Shown here one piece after another: positions 50,460 through 59,219 of a stretch of 64,000 nucleotides of DNA. Origin of the DNA: Chloroflexota bacterium (GTDB lineage: Bacteria; Chloroflexota; Anaerolineae; Anaerolineales; Villigracilaceae); NCBI GenBank assembly GCA_019873655.1, contig JAIOAU010000001.1, forward strand, positions 1-64,000, given 5' to 3'. The translations under genes and the position numbers were made by a program. Positions within the stretch are counted from its first letter, which is position 1, and every line of letters begins with the position of its first letter. The notes under the pieces are model-generated. The model was not told the origin of the DNA. It made no database searches and saw nothing but the letters and a program-made list of their open reading frames with translations.

Positions 50460-51689
50460 TTAGGGAAGCAACCGCTTGAGCCATTCCTTGAGCGTAGAGA
50501 AATCCATCTGACGTTCTTCTCGCGAAGACCGGCGCGGTCGGCGCAGTTTTGGCTCGCCGGTCAGGGCGGCGGCCCAGTGCAACAGGCCGATGCTGGTCGA
50601 AAAGGCGGGCGAATGCAGTTGATCCACCAGACCGACCAGGTTCTCCGGCTGAGCGGTGCGGACGGGCATGCCCAACACCTGGGCGGCGAGTTGGCGGATG
50701 CCGGGCAGGGCGCTGGTGCCGCCGGTCAGCACCATGCCGGCCGGCAGGAGACTGTCGTAGCCGGAGCGTTTGATTTCCTGCAGGATGAGGGCAAAGATCT
50801 CTTCCACGCGGGCTTCGATGATGTGGGCCATGTCGTAGCGGCTGATTTCGGCCAGGCCCTCCTCGCCGAACACCTGCACCTTGAAGGTCTCCTCCGCCCC
50901 GACGCCCGCCTTGAGCGCGTAACCGTGCTGTTTTTTGATTTCCTCGGCCTGCGAGATGGGCAGGCGCAGACCGTGGGCGATGTCGTTGGTGATGTGGTTG
51001 CCGCCCACCGCCAGCACCATCGTGTGCCAGACGTTGCCGTCCACGTAGAGGGCCAGGTCGGTCGTCCCGCCGCCGATGTCGCAGACGGCCGCGCCCATCT
51101 CGCGCTCGGCCTGGGTCAGGACGACGTCGCCCGAGGCCAGGGGGTTCAGGACGAATTGCAGGACATCCACGCCGGCCGCGGCGACCGCCTGGCGCAGATT
51201 CTCGACCGTCGCCTGGGCGGCGGTGATGATGTGCGCTTCCACCTCGAGGCGGTACCCGTGCATGCCGATCGGCTGATGAATGCCGTCCTGGCCGTCGACG
51301 CGGAAGCCGCGCTGAATGACGTGAATGATCTCGCGGTTGTGCGGGATGGCGACGGCCTGGGCGGCCTCCAGGGCGCGGGCCACGTCCATCTCGTCGATGG
51401 TCTCGCCCGAGACGGCCGCCACCCCGCGGCTGTTGATGGAGGCGACGTGTCCTCCGGCCAGGCTGACCACCGCGCCGGTGATTTCCACGCCCGAGGTGTA
51501 CTCGGCCTTTTCCACCGAACGCGTGATGGCCTGCGAAGCGGCGTTCAAATCCACGATCACGCCCTTCTTGATGCCGTCGGAGGGTTCGATGCCCACGCCC
51601 AGGATGCGGATGCGGTCTGTCTCCACACGCCCGACGAGGGTGCAGATTTTGGTCGTTCCGACGTCAATTCCGACAACGATATCGTCCAT
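50460..51689 (-). CDS. ftsA: Cell division protein FtsA
   Basis: A 409-residue actin-like protein that ties FtsZ to the membrane. Phosphate motifs: GIDVGTTKICTLVG and CDIGGGTTDLALY; adenosine motif GMVLTGGTSALPGI. The C-terminal amphipathic helix STLKEWLKRLLP is the membrane anchor. It starts five bases after the ftsQ stop. ftsZ follows after 60 bp. Confidence 0.96.
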   Translation of the reverse strand: MDDIVVGIDVGTTKICTLVGRVETDRIRILGVGIEPSDGIKKGVIVDLNAASQAITRSVEKAEYTSGVEITGAVVSLAGGHVASINSRGVAAVSGETIDEMDVARALEAAQAVAIPHNREIIHVIQRGFRVDGQDGIHQPIGMHGYRLEVEAHIITAAQATVENLRQAVAAAGVDVLQFVLNPLASGDVVLTQAEREMGAAVCDIGGGTTDLALYVDGNVWHTMVLAVGGNHITNDIAHGLRLPISQAEEIKKQHGYALKAGVGAEETFKVQVFGEEGLAEISRYDMAHIIEARVEEIFALILQEIKRSGYDSLLPAGMVLTGGTSALPGIRQLAAQVLGMPVRTAQPENLVGLVDQLHSPAFSTSIGLLHWAAALTGEPKLRRPRRSSREERQMDFSTLKEWLKRLLP

Positions 51690-51694
51690 GGCTG

Positions 51695-52768
51695 CTACTT
51701 GTAGTAGGGGGCGTGCAGGTATTCCAGACTGATGAGTGAAGGCCGAATGCCCTGCGCGCCGAGAGTCTCCACGATAGCCTGGTAAATCTGGAGTTTCGCG
51801 GCAATGTCTTGCGTGTTTGGACCAAAATAGACTGTCCAGCCGTGCGCGTCCTGCCAGCCGATGCCGTAGCGCGGGTCGTAGGTCATCGGCGTGTTGGGGG
51901 GCAGGTACGGAGCCAGAGTCAGCATGGCCTGCACCATTTCCGGCGCCAGGTAGGGGCGTTCATAGGGCGGTGTGTCCATGTCGACGGGGACGGGCGGCGG
52001 ACTGCCGGTCGCCGTGACCATCAGCAGCCCCTCTACGCCGCCGCGCGGCGGGAAGGCGACCCCGTTCCGGTCCAGCCAGGCCACCGCCTCGCCCTGGTAC
52101 CAGGCGATGACCGGGGTGCGTTCGGTCACCTCGATCACGACTCGATTGGGAAGGCCGACGTGCACGTCCACCGCCTCCAGGTCGAGGTACGTAGCCCGCA
52201 GAATGGTTTCGATGCGTTCCGGCACGGCCAGGAAGATCGGCTGGCCGGTCAGGCGGACGGCGGCCTCGATTTCGGCCGCGCCCAGGCGCTGGTTGCCGCG
52301 AATCTGCAAGCCGTTGACGGTGAACATGGCCGAAGTCCACAGGGTGTAGAGCAGGAAGACCAGGCCGATGGTCAGCAGGCCAGAGATCCAGCGCGGGCCG
52401 AACTTCGGCAGGCTGAGGGCCGGGGCGCGCACCTCGGCGCGGCCCAGGCTGAGGGTCAGGTCGTACTGTTGACGCCGCCTCCGCCGGGGCTCTGGTTTGG
52501 GCCGCGGGACGCGTTCGCGGGGCGGTCTCTTGTATACCGGCTCGAGAGTCCGCCGCTCTTCCGGTTCGACCGGCAGGAGGAGCGTCTGGGGGCGGTAAGC
52601 GGGACGCGGCGGTTGCTGCTCGCGGCGCGGCCTCTCCCGCCGCCGGGACGGCCGTACGGTTTCCTTCTCCACGCGGATGGTCTCCGCCGGCAGACGACGT
52701 TTCGGCCTCTTCCCATCCGGGAGGCGGACAAACGGCGAGGAGGACGAGGGCTTGGGCTTGGGACTCAT
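51695..52768 (-). CDS. ftsQ: Cell division protein FtsQ/DivIB with long basic N-terminal tail
   Basis: A 357-residue single-pass protein. A cytoplasmic tail of about 125 residues is rich in Arg, Pro and Lys and probably disordered. The membrane helix is WISGLLTIGLVFLLYTLW. The POTRA domain begins at VNGLQIRGNQRLGAAEIEAAVRLTGQPIF and the FtsQ domain includes PNRVVIEVTERTPVIAW. The start ATG has GGAGG upstream and overlaps the ddl stop by 4 bp. Confidence 0.92.
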   Translation of the reverse strand: MSPKPKPSSSSPFVRLPDGKRPKRRLPAETIRVEKETVRPSRRRERPRREQQPPRPAYRPQTLLLPVEPEERRTLEPVYKRPPRERVPRPKPEPRRRRRQQYDLTLSLGRAEVRAPALSLPKFGPRWISGLLTIGLVFLLYTLWTSAMFTVNGLQIRGNQRLGAAEIEAAVRLTGQPIFLAVPERIETILRATYLDLEAVDVHVGLPNRVVIEVTERTPVIAWYQGEAVAWLDRNGVAFPPRGGVEGLLMVTATGSPPPVPVDMDTPPYERPYLAPEMVQAMLTLAPYLPPNTPMTYDPRYGIGWQDAHGWTVYFGPNTQDIAAKLQIYQAIVETLGAQGIRPSLISLEYLHAPYYK

Positions 52769-53868
52769 GCGGCCCTCCGGAAGCGGCGTTCGGTGCGGTC
52801 GCGCTCGGCCTTGCGTTCGAGCGCCAGTTCGATCAGGCGGTCCACCAGTTGCGGATAGGGCAGGCCGGAGGCCTCCCACAGTTTGGGGTACATGCTGATG
52901 GCGGTGAAGCCGGGAATGGTGTTGATCTCGTTCAGGTAAATGCGGCCGGTGTTCTTCTCCAGGAAGAAATCCACCCGCGCCATGCCGGCGCAGTCAATGG
53001 CCTTGTAGGCGGCGACGGCCAGACGGCGAATCTCCTCCGCCGTCTCTGGCGGGAGCGGGGCCGGGATGAGCAGGCCGGAGGTCCCGTCGAGGTATTTTGA
53101 TTCGTACGAATAGAATTCGCGGCTGGGCAGGATTTCGCCCGGCACGGAGGCCTGCGGGGCGTCGTTGCCCAGCACCGAGACCTCGATTTCGCGCGCCTCC
53201 ACGCCGCGCTCGACCAGGACGCGCCGGTCGTAGGCGGCCGCTTCGAGCAGGCCCTCGCCCAGGTCGGCCCGGCTGCGGCACTTGGTGATGCCGACCGAGG
53301 ACCCCAGGTTGGCCGGTTTGACGAACAACGGGTAGGGGCCGACCGATTCGGCCTGCGCCAGGGCGGCGGACATGTCTTTCTCGATCTGCGAGCGCAGGAG
53401 GAGGGTCGATTCGACGACCGGCACGCCGATGGCGCGCATGACCTCCTTGAAGATGGCTTTGTCCATGCCGACCGCCGAGCCGGTCACGCCAGCGCCGACG
53501 TAGGCCAGGTCGGCCATTTCGAGCAGGCCCTGCAGGGTGCCGTCCTCGCCGTAGGTGCCGTGCAGGACGGGGAAGACGACGTCCAGCGGGGTAATTCGTT
53601 CCAGGCCGCCCGGATGCAGGGCGTACAGGCCGGGACGCGACGGATCGGGCAGGATGGTGCAGGGAGTCAGACCGGCCGTCTCGCCGCTTTCCAGGGCTTG
53701 ACGGGCGTTCGGGCCGGTGAACCAGGCCCCGGCGTGGGTGATTCCGACCTGATGGACCTCGTAACGGGCGGGGTCGAGCACGTCCAACACCGAGCGCGCC
53801 GATTGCAGCGAGACCTCGTGTTCGCCCGATCTTCCACCAAACAGGACGGCGATGCGCATCTTGGTCAT
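52765..53868 (-). CDS. ddl: D-alanine--D-alanine ligase
   Basis: A 367-residue ATP-grasp enzyme joining two D-alanines for peptidoglycan. Signatures: VLFGGRSGEHEVSLQSARSVL, HGTYGEDGTLQG, LFVKPANLGSSVGITK, ARVDFFLEKNTGRIYLNEINTIPGFT. It overlaps murB (4 bp) and ftsQ (4 bp). The ATG at MTKMRIAV fits the coupling. Confidence 0.96.
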   Translation of the reverse strand: MTKMRIAVLFGGRSGEHEVSLQSARSVLDVLDPARYEVHQVGITHAGAWFTGPNARQALESGETAGLTPCTILPDPSRPGLYALHPGGLERITPLDVVFPVLHGTYGEDGTLQGLLEMADLAYVGAGVTGSAVGMDKAIFKEVMRAIGVPVVESTLLLRSQIEKDMSAALAQAESVGPYPLFVKPANLGSSVGITKCRSRADLGEGLLEAAAYDRRVLVERGVEAREIEVSVLGNDAPQASVPGEILPSREFYSYESKYLDGTSGLLIPAPLPPETAEEIRRLAVAAYKAIDCAGMARVDFFLEKNTGRIYLNEINTIPGFTAISMYPKLWEASGLPYPQLVDRLIELALERKAERDRTERRFRRAA

Positions 53869-54794
53869 GGTTCGTGATCCCATTCACCGAGGAGTTCGAT
53901 TTCGAGTTCGAGTTCGACGCCGAATTTTTGTCGGACGGTCTGACGGGCCAGGTCAATCAGCGCCTTGACGTCGGCGGCGCGGGTCTGGCCGTGGTTGACG
54001 AAGAAGTTGGCGTGCACCGGGCTGATTTCGGCGTTGCCGACGCGCTGGCCCTTGAGGCCGGCGGCCTCGATCAGCCGGCCGGCATAATCGCCGGGCGGGT
54101 TCTTGAACATCGAACCCATGCTCGCCCCGGGCGGCTGGGTGCTGCGCCGCCGGGCGGAGAATTCGGCCATTTGGCTCCGAATCGCCTCCGGGTCGCCGCG
54201 CTGGAGGGTCAGATGGGCTTTCAGAATCACGGCCGGCAGGCGCTCGCGCTTGAGGCGGCTGACGCGGTAGCCGTATTCCATCCGTTCGACCGGCCAGGTC
54301 TGGCGGCCTGCGCCGCGCAGCAGGAGTTCGACCGAGTGCAGGTTGCCGGCCATGTCGCCGCCGAAGGCCCCGGCGTTGCCGTAGACCGCGCCGCCCACCG
54401 TGCCGGGGACGGTCGCCGCCCATTCCAGGCCGCTCAGCCCCAGGCGCGCCGCCCGCTGGGCGAGGTCGTTGAGGGTGACGCCCGACTCGGCGGTCACGGT
54501 CGGCGGTTCGGCCTGGGTGTGGAATTGAATCAGGCGGGCGCGGTTGACGACGACCACGCCGCGCACGCCGCGGTCGCTGACCAGCACGTTCGAGCCGCCG
54601 CCCAGCAGGACGAAGGGCAGGTCCAGCCCCCAGAGCGTCTCGGCGGCCTGGGCCAGTTCGTCCGCCGAACGCACGAAGAGCAGGGCGTCGGCCGGACCGC
54701 CGATGCGCGCCGACGTGTAACTGGCCAGCGGGACGTTTTCCTGCAGGCGGTCGCCGAAGACGGCGCGGAGGTGGGCGCGGAGCGATTCTTCCAT
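53865..54794 (-). CDS. murB: UDP-N-acetylenolpyruvoylglucosamine reductase MurB
   Basis: A 309-residue FAD enzyme reducing the enolpyruvyl group to form UDP-MurNAc. Motifs: SYTSARIGGPADAL, LGGGSNVLVSDRG, GLEWAATVPGTVGGAVYGNAGAFGG, PPGASMGSMFKNPPGDYAGRLIEAAGLKG, and HANFFVNHG. The SxFKNP-type motif indicates the shorter (type II) class. Confidence 0.96.
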   Translation of the reverse strand: MEESLRAHLRAVFGDRLQENVPLASYTSARIGGPADALLFVRSADELAQAAETLWGLDLPFVLLGGGSNVLVSDRGVRGVVVVNRARLIQFHTQAEPPTVTAESGVTLNDLAQRAARLGLSGLEWAATVPGTVGGAVYGNAGAFGGDMAGNLHSVELLLRGAGRQTWPVERMEYGYRVSRLKRERLPAVILKAHLTLQRGDPEAIRSQMAEFSARRRSTQPPGASMGSMFKNPPGDYAGRLIEAAGLKGQRVGNAEISPVHANFFVNHGQTRAADVKALIDLARQTVRQKFGVELELEIELLGEWDHEP

Positions 54795-54817
54795 AACGGC
54801 GCGGCGGAATGAGCGGG

Positions 54818-55012
54818 CTAGAAGTAACCTCCGTGGCCTTCCTGGCTCTTGAGATAGCCGATCAGTTTGTGGACGGCTTTGCGCATCTCCTCGGACGGCT
54901 GTTCGCCGGGTTTGCGGCGGAGCGGGTCGGGGGAGGGGATGTCGCCCAGCACCATTTTGATCGGCGGCAGGGCCAGGGTGTCGGACTTGAAGACGCGGGT
55001 TTTCTTAGTCAT
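54818..55012 (-). CDS. Small conserved-looking protein in the dcw cluster
   Basis: A 64-residue protein: mostly polar, with a C-terminal helix (SEEMRKAVHKLIGYLKSQEG). No membrane segment. Its start overlaps the murC stop by 8 bp, with GAGG upstream, and murB starts 23 bp after its stop, so it is embedded in the operon. I do not recognise it; a division or wall accessory role is conceivable. Confidence 0.7.
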   Translation of the reverse strand: MTKKTRVFKSDTLALPPIKMVLGDIPSPDPLRRKPGEQPSEEMRKAVHKLIGYLKSQEGHGGYF

Positions 55013-56402
55013 GCGGAACCTCGCTTTCTGTAAGACGCGCCAGCACCTGGGCGCTGATTTGATCGGCGTCGCCGGCGGACAGGACGAGCAGGACGTCGCC
55101 GGGACGGAGGTGGTCGAGCAGATACGCGCTGACCTCGCCGAGGTCGGCGATGAAGCGCGCGGCGGGGTGTTTCATGGCTGCCACGAGTTGCCCGGCCGAA
55201 AACTCTTGCTTGGGTTCGCGGGCGGCGTAGACTTCGGTGACGATGACCTGGTCGGCGTCCTCGAAGGCCTGGACGAAGTCGTCGAAGAGGGCGAGCGTCC
55301 GCGAATAGGTGTGCGGCTGCCAGACGGCCCACAGGCGCCGGCCCGGATAGCGGGCGCGGGCGGCCGAGAGCGTGGCGCGGATTTCGGTCGGATGGTGCGC
55401 ATAGTCATCCACGATGGTCACGCCGCCCCGGTCGCCGCGCACCTCGAAGCGGCGGCCGGTGCCGCTGAACGCGCCCAGCGCCTCGGCGGCCTGGTCGAGC
55501 GGGACGCCCACCATCTGGCTGACAGTCAGCGCCGCCAGCGCGTTGCGAACGTTGTGCAGGCCGGGCACTTGCAGATCGACGATGGCCGACTTGCCGATGA
55601 TCGAGGCGCTGAAAGTGAAACCGCCGCGCTCGTTGGCGACCAGCATGGTGGCGAAGGAATCCGGCTTGCGGGAGCAATCGGGCGCTTTGGGGCGCAAACC
55701 GTAGGCGAGCACGTTCTGGCCGTGTTTCTCGATTTCGGCTATCAGGCGGCAGGCGCCGGGGTCTTCGACGCAGGCCACCAGGACGCCGTCGGGCGGGAGC
55801 AGGCGGGCGAAGTCCAGGAAGGCCTGCTGGAAGTCCTCGGGCGTGGGGTAACAATCGGGGTGGTCGTGTTCGATGTTGGTGATGACTTCGATGACCGGTT
55901 TGAGGCCGAGGAACATGTGGTCGTACTCATCGGCTTCGACGACGAAGAAATCGCCTTCGCCGGCGCGGGCGTTGACGCCCAGGTTGTTGAGCACGCCGCC
56001 GACGATGAAGGTCGGGTCGGTCTTGGCGGCGCTCAGAATCCAGGCGATCATGGCGGTGGTGGTGGTCTTGCCGTGCGTACCGGCGACTGCGATGCCGGTG
56101 CGGCCGGTCATCAATTCGCCCAGGAAGTCGGCCCGCTTCAACACCGGGATTCCGGCGGCGCGGGCGGCGACGACCTCGGGGTTGTCATCGGGCACTGCTG
56201 AGGAGCGCACCACCACATCGGCGGCGGCGACGTTCTCGGGGCGGTGGCCGATCATGATGGTCGCGCCCGCCGCCTCGAGGTCGCGCAGGATGGGCGCGGC
56301 CAGGCGATCCGAGCCGCTCACCCGGTATCCCATCTCCAACAGGACGCGGGCGATGGCCGAGAGGCCGCTTCCACCGATGCCGATGAGGTGAACGTGCTTC
56401 AT
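55005..56402 (-). CDS. murC: UDP-N-acetylmuramate--L-alanine ligase
   Basis: A 465-residue Mur ligase adding L-Ala to UDP-MurNAc. Motifs: HLIGIGGSGLSAIARVLLEMGYRVSGSD, VAGTHGKTTTTAMIAWIL, VEADEYDHMFL, NIEHDHPDCY, HNVRNALAAL, DDYAHHPTEIRATL and WQPHTYSRTLALFDDF. GGAG precedes the ATG. It lies between the CvpA-like gene and the small ORF. Confidence 0.97.
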   Translation of the reverse strand: MKHVHLIGIGGSGLSAIARVLLEMGYRVSGSDRLAAPILRDLEAAGATIMIGHRPENVAAADVVVRSSAVPDDNPEVVAARAAGIPVLKRADFLGELMTGRTGIAVAGTHGKTTTTAMIAWILSAAKTDPTFIVGGVLNNLGVNARAGEGDFFVVEADEYDHMFLGLKPVIEVITNIEHDHPDCYPTPEDFQQAFLDFARLLPPDGVLVACVEDPGACRLIAEIEKHGQNVLAYGLRPKAPDCSRKPDSFATMLVANERGGFTFSASIIGKSAIVDLQVPGLHNVRNALAALTVSQMVGVPLDQAAEALGAFSGTGRRFEVRGDRGGVTIVDDYAHHPTEIRATLSAARARYPGRRLWAVWQPHTYSRTLALFDDFVQAFEDADQVIVTEVYAAREPKQEFSAGQLVAAMKHPAARFIADLGEVSAYLLDHLRPGDVLLVLSAGDADQISAQVLARLTESEVPHD

Positions 56403-56409
56403 CCTGCTC

Positions 56410-56940
56410 CTAGATGAACACCACAATGACGAAGATAAACGCCAGCACGACGGCGAAGTAAATCGTCGGTTCGCCCATCACGCGCGGCGGCAGGTATTCG
56501 ATGAGTTTCAGGGCGGCCTCGCCCATAGGGGTGTCGGGGATGGGCGGGGTGATGGCGGCGACGGGGTATTGGGCGTTGTGCATGAAGTACCAGATCGAAC
56601 CGACAATCAGGTAGCCGTTCAGAGCGCCCAGGAAGATGCCCAGCAGCGTGTCTTGCAGTTTCTCGCGCGTCATCTTGGCGGCGAAGCGCGGGATGTTGGG
56701 CGTCTGGTAGCCGAAGAAGACCAGGACGATGACGATGATGGCGCGCAGCCAGAACGAAAATTTGAGGTCGTTGGCCATCAAGTTCGAAATGAACAAGACG
56801 TACCTTTGGAGGAGGGCGACGAAGGTCAGGGCCAGGATGACGCTGAAGGAGACCAGCAGTTCGCGCGCCCAGCCGCGCATCGCGCCGATGACGCCGAAGA
56901 GCACCACGTACATCCAGAAAATGAAGGTCAGGCTAACCAC
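56410..56940 (-). CDS. CvpA-like membrane protein
   Basis: A 176-residue protein with about four helices (LTFIFWMYVVLFGVIGAMRGWARELLVSFSVILALT, AIIVIVLVFFGYQ, LLGIFLGALNGYLIVGSIWY, IYFAVVLAFIFVIVVFI). The first helix with GAMRGWARELL is the CvpA (colicin V production) pattern. The GTG start overlaps the murG stop by 8 bp. Function in the division cluster is not established. Confidence 0.75.
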   Translation of the reverse strand: MVSLTFIFWMYVVLFGVIGAMRGWARELLVSFSVILALTFVALLQRYVLFISNLMANDLKFSFWLRAIIVIVLVFFGYQTPNIPRFAAKMTREKLQDTLLGIFLGALNGYLIVGSIWYFMHNAQYPVAAITPPIPDTPMGEAALKLIEYLPPRVMGEPTIYFAVVLAFIFVIVVFI

Positions 56941-58033
56941 GGTTTCCTCTCCTCTTCTCGGCCAGGGCCAGGAGTTCACCGGCAATCTCTTTCGCCGCTC
57001 GCGGATGGGCTAACTTTCGCATGCAGGCCCGCATCGATTCCAGCCGCTCCGGCGTTTGCAGCAGGGCGCGCACGGTGGGCAGGAGGGTCTCGCTCAGGCG
57101 GCTGTCTTCCAGGGTCACCGCCGCGCCTTTGTGGGTCAGATAGGCGGCGTTGACTTTTTGGTAGCGCCAGGCGTGGGGGTAGGGGACCAGAATGGCCGGC
57201 AGGCCAAAGAGCGGGTACTCGCCGAGGACTGAGGCCCCGCCGCGCGAGAGCGCCAGGTCGGCGGCGGCCAGGACGGCGCCCATTTCCTCGTGCAGGTAAG
57301 GATAGACGTGATACCGCGCCTGTTGGGCCTCGCTCAGGTCGCGGGTGCGCGCCTCGACCTCCGGCCAGTCGAGTTCGCCGGTGATGTGCACCACCTGGGT
57401 CAGTTCGAGCAGTTCCGGCAGGGCGTTCAGCAGGGCCTGGTTGATGGAACGCGCCCCCTTCGAGCCGCCGGCGACGAGCAGGACCGGCTCCGTCTCGCTC
57501 AGCCCCAGGGTCTGGCGGCCGGTCTGACGCGTCCAGCCGGTCAATTCGCGGCGGACGGGGTAGCCGGTCACCCGCAGACGATGGGGGCCGCGGAAGAAGC
57601 GCGTCGACTCCTCGACGGTGAGGCAGATGCGGCGGGCAAAGCGCCCCAGGGTGCGCAGCGCCAGGCCGGGTTCGATATCCGGCACGTAGAGCAGGCTGGG
57701 GATTCGCCAGCCGGCCAGCGCCATCGGCACGGCCACATAACCGCCGGTGAAGAACAGCACGTCCGGGCGGTACTCGTCCAGGATGCGGCGGGCGGCGAAG
57801 TAACCGCGCGTCAGCCGCCAGAGGTTGCGCGGCAGGGCGCGCAGGCCCACGCCGTGGATTCCGGCGGCCGGAATGGCTTTGAAAGGCACGCCGGCCCGCG
57901 CGACCAGCCCGGCCTCCATGCCGCCTTCTCCGCCTACCCACAGCGTCTCGGCGCGATCATTCAGGGCTTGCAGGACGGCGAGGGCGGGATAGACGCCGCC
58001 GCCGGTCCCGCCGGCGCAAATCAACAGCCGCAC
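56933..58033 (-). CDS. murG: MurG glycosyltransferase (lipid II synthesis)
   Basis: A 366-residue GT-B enzyme adding GlcNAc to lipid I. N-terminal GGTGGGVYPALAVLQAL (glycine-loop), TGGYVAVPMALAGW, VAGGSKGARSINQALL, and C-terminal SRGGASVLGEYPLFGLPAILVPYPHAWRYQKVNAAYL. It begins with GTG behind GGAGG. The upstream FtsW frame runs 77 bp into it. Confidence 0.95.
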   Translation of the reverse strand: MRLLICAGGTGGGVYPALAVLQALNDRAETLWVGGEGGMEAGLVARAGVPFKAIPAAGIHGVGLRALPRNLWRLTRGYFAARRILDEYRPDVLFFTGGYVAVPMALAGWRIPSLLYVPDIEPGLALRTLGRFARRICLTVEESTRFFRGPHRLRVTGYPVRRELTGWTRQTGRQTLGLSETEPVLLVAGGSKGARSINQALLNALPELLELTQVVHITGELDWPEVEARTRDLSEAQQARYHVYPYLHEEMGAVLAAADLALSRGGASVLGEYPLFGLPAILVPYPHAWRYQKVNAAYLTHKGAAVTLEDSRLSETLLPTVRALLQTPERLESMRACMRKLAHPRAAKEIAGELLALAEKRRGNRG

Positions 58034-59219
58034 GGTACGACCTCCAAGTAGTATCCGCCGGGACGAGGCCCAGGGCGGTGGAACGCGAAACGCTCAACAG
58101 GATTCCGATCGCGGCCAGCGAGGAAATCAGGCTCGAGCCGCCGGCGCTGATAAAGGGCAGGGCGTTGCCGGCGAAAGGCAGCAGTCCGACCATGACGGCC
58201 ATGTTGATGCCCGCTTCGATGACGATCCAGACCGTCGCGCCGCCGGCCAGCAGGGCGCCGAGCATGTCGGGAGCCTGAGCGGCGATCTTCAGGCCGCGCC
58301 ACAAGATGATTCCGTACAGCAGGAACAATCCCAGCGCGCCCGCCAGGCCGAGTTCTTCGACCACGACGGCGAAGATGCTGTCGGTGGGAGGCACCGGCAG
58401 GCCGGTCAACTTGGTGCTGGCCCGCCCGATTCCGACCCCGAACCAGCCGCCGCGGATGATCGCGCCCAGCGAACGCCGTACCTGGTAGTCGGATTGGATC
58501 GGGTCGCGCAGACCGGCCAGGTAAGAGGCCAGGCGCGCCCGGCCGGTGGCGCTGAATTGCACTACCAGCCAGCCGACCGCCAGGGCGACCAGCATGAACA
58601 GGACCATCTGACGCAATTCCCCGCCAGCCAGGAAGAAGAGGATGCCGCCCAGCATGAAGATGGTGATGGTGGCGCTCAAGTCGGGCTGGATGTAGATCAG
58701 GCCGCCGACGATGCCCAGGATGACGGCCAGGGGGATCAAGCCCAGTTGGGCGTCGTGCAGATGCTCGCGCTTGCTGTATAACCAGACGGAGAGGTAGATG
58801 ATGGTCACCAGTTTGGCCAATTCGGAGGGCTGCACCGAGCCGCCGAAGAAGGAACGCACCGCCCCGAAGCGCACCTCGTTGTTGATGAGCACGCCGATGA
58901 GCAGCAGGATGGTGACTCCCATGACCGGGACGGCCAGTTTGCGCCAGATGCGGTAATCGCTGCGCGCCAGAACTGCGCAGATGACCGCCCCGATCACCAT
59001 CCACAGCACCTGCTTCTTGAACATGTAACCGGGGTCTTCGTACACCAGCAGCGAGAAGTCGGCGCTGGCCGAATAGAGCATCAGCAGGCCGAAGAGGCCC
59101 AGGGCAATCACCGCCAGCAGGAGGGGGATATCCAGGCCGATGGGAGCGGGACGGCGGACGGCTGCGGCCGCCTTGGGCGTCCCTGGAGTGGAGGGATTCA
59201 CGAAAGTTCCGATACCCAT
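57957..59219 (-). CDS. ftsW: FtsW-type lipid II polymerase / SEDS protein
   Basis: A 420-residue, ten-helix SEDS glycosyltransferase for septal peptidoglycan. Motifs: LYSASADFS, GSVQPSELAKLVTIIYLSVWL, QPDLSATITIFMLG, PVPPTDSIFAVVVEELG, GLLPFAGNALPFISAGGSSLISSLAAIG. The C-terminal tail is basic (DLRRRDRRRRLSRPRRP) and its coding sequence overlaps murG by 77 bp, more than usual. The ATG overlaps murD by 22 bp. Confidence 0.92.
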   Translation of the reverse strand: MGIGTFVNPSTPGTPKAAAAVRRPAPIGLDIPLLLAVIALGLFGLLMLYSASADFSLLVYEDPGYMFKKQVLWMVIGAVICAVLARSDYRIWRKLAVPVMGVTILLLIGVLINNEVRFGAVRSFFGGSVQPSELAKLVTIIYLSVWLYSKREHLHDAQLGLIPLAVILGIVGGLIYIQPDLSATITIFMLGGILFFLAGGELRQMVLFMLVALAVGWLVVQFSATGRARLASYLAGLRDPIQSDYQVRRSLGAIIRGGWFGVGIGRASTKLTGLPVPPTDSIFAVVVEELGLAGALGLFLLYGIILWRGLKIAAQAPDMLGALLAGGATVWIVIEAGINMAVMVGLLPFAGNALPFISAGGSSLISSLAAIGILLSVSRSTALGLVPADTTWRSYRAAVDLRRRDRRRRLSRPRRPASPE

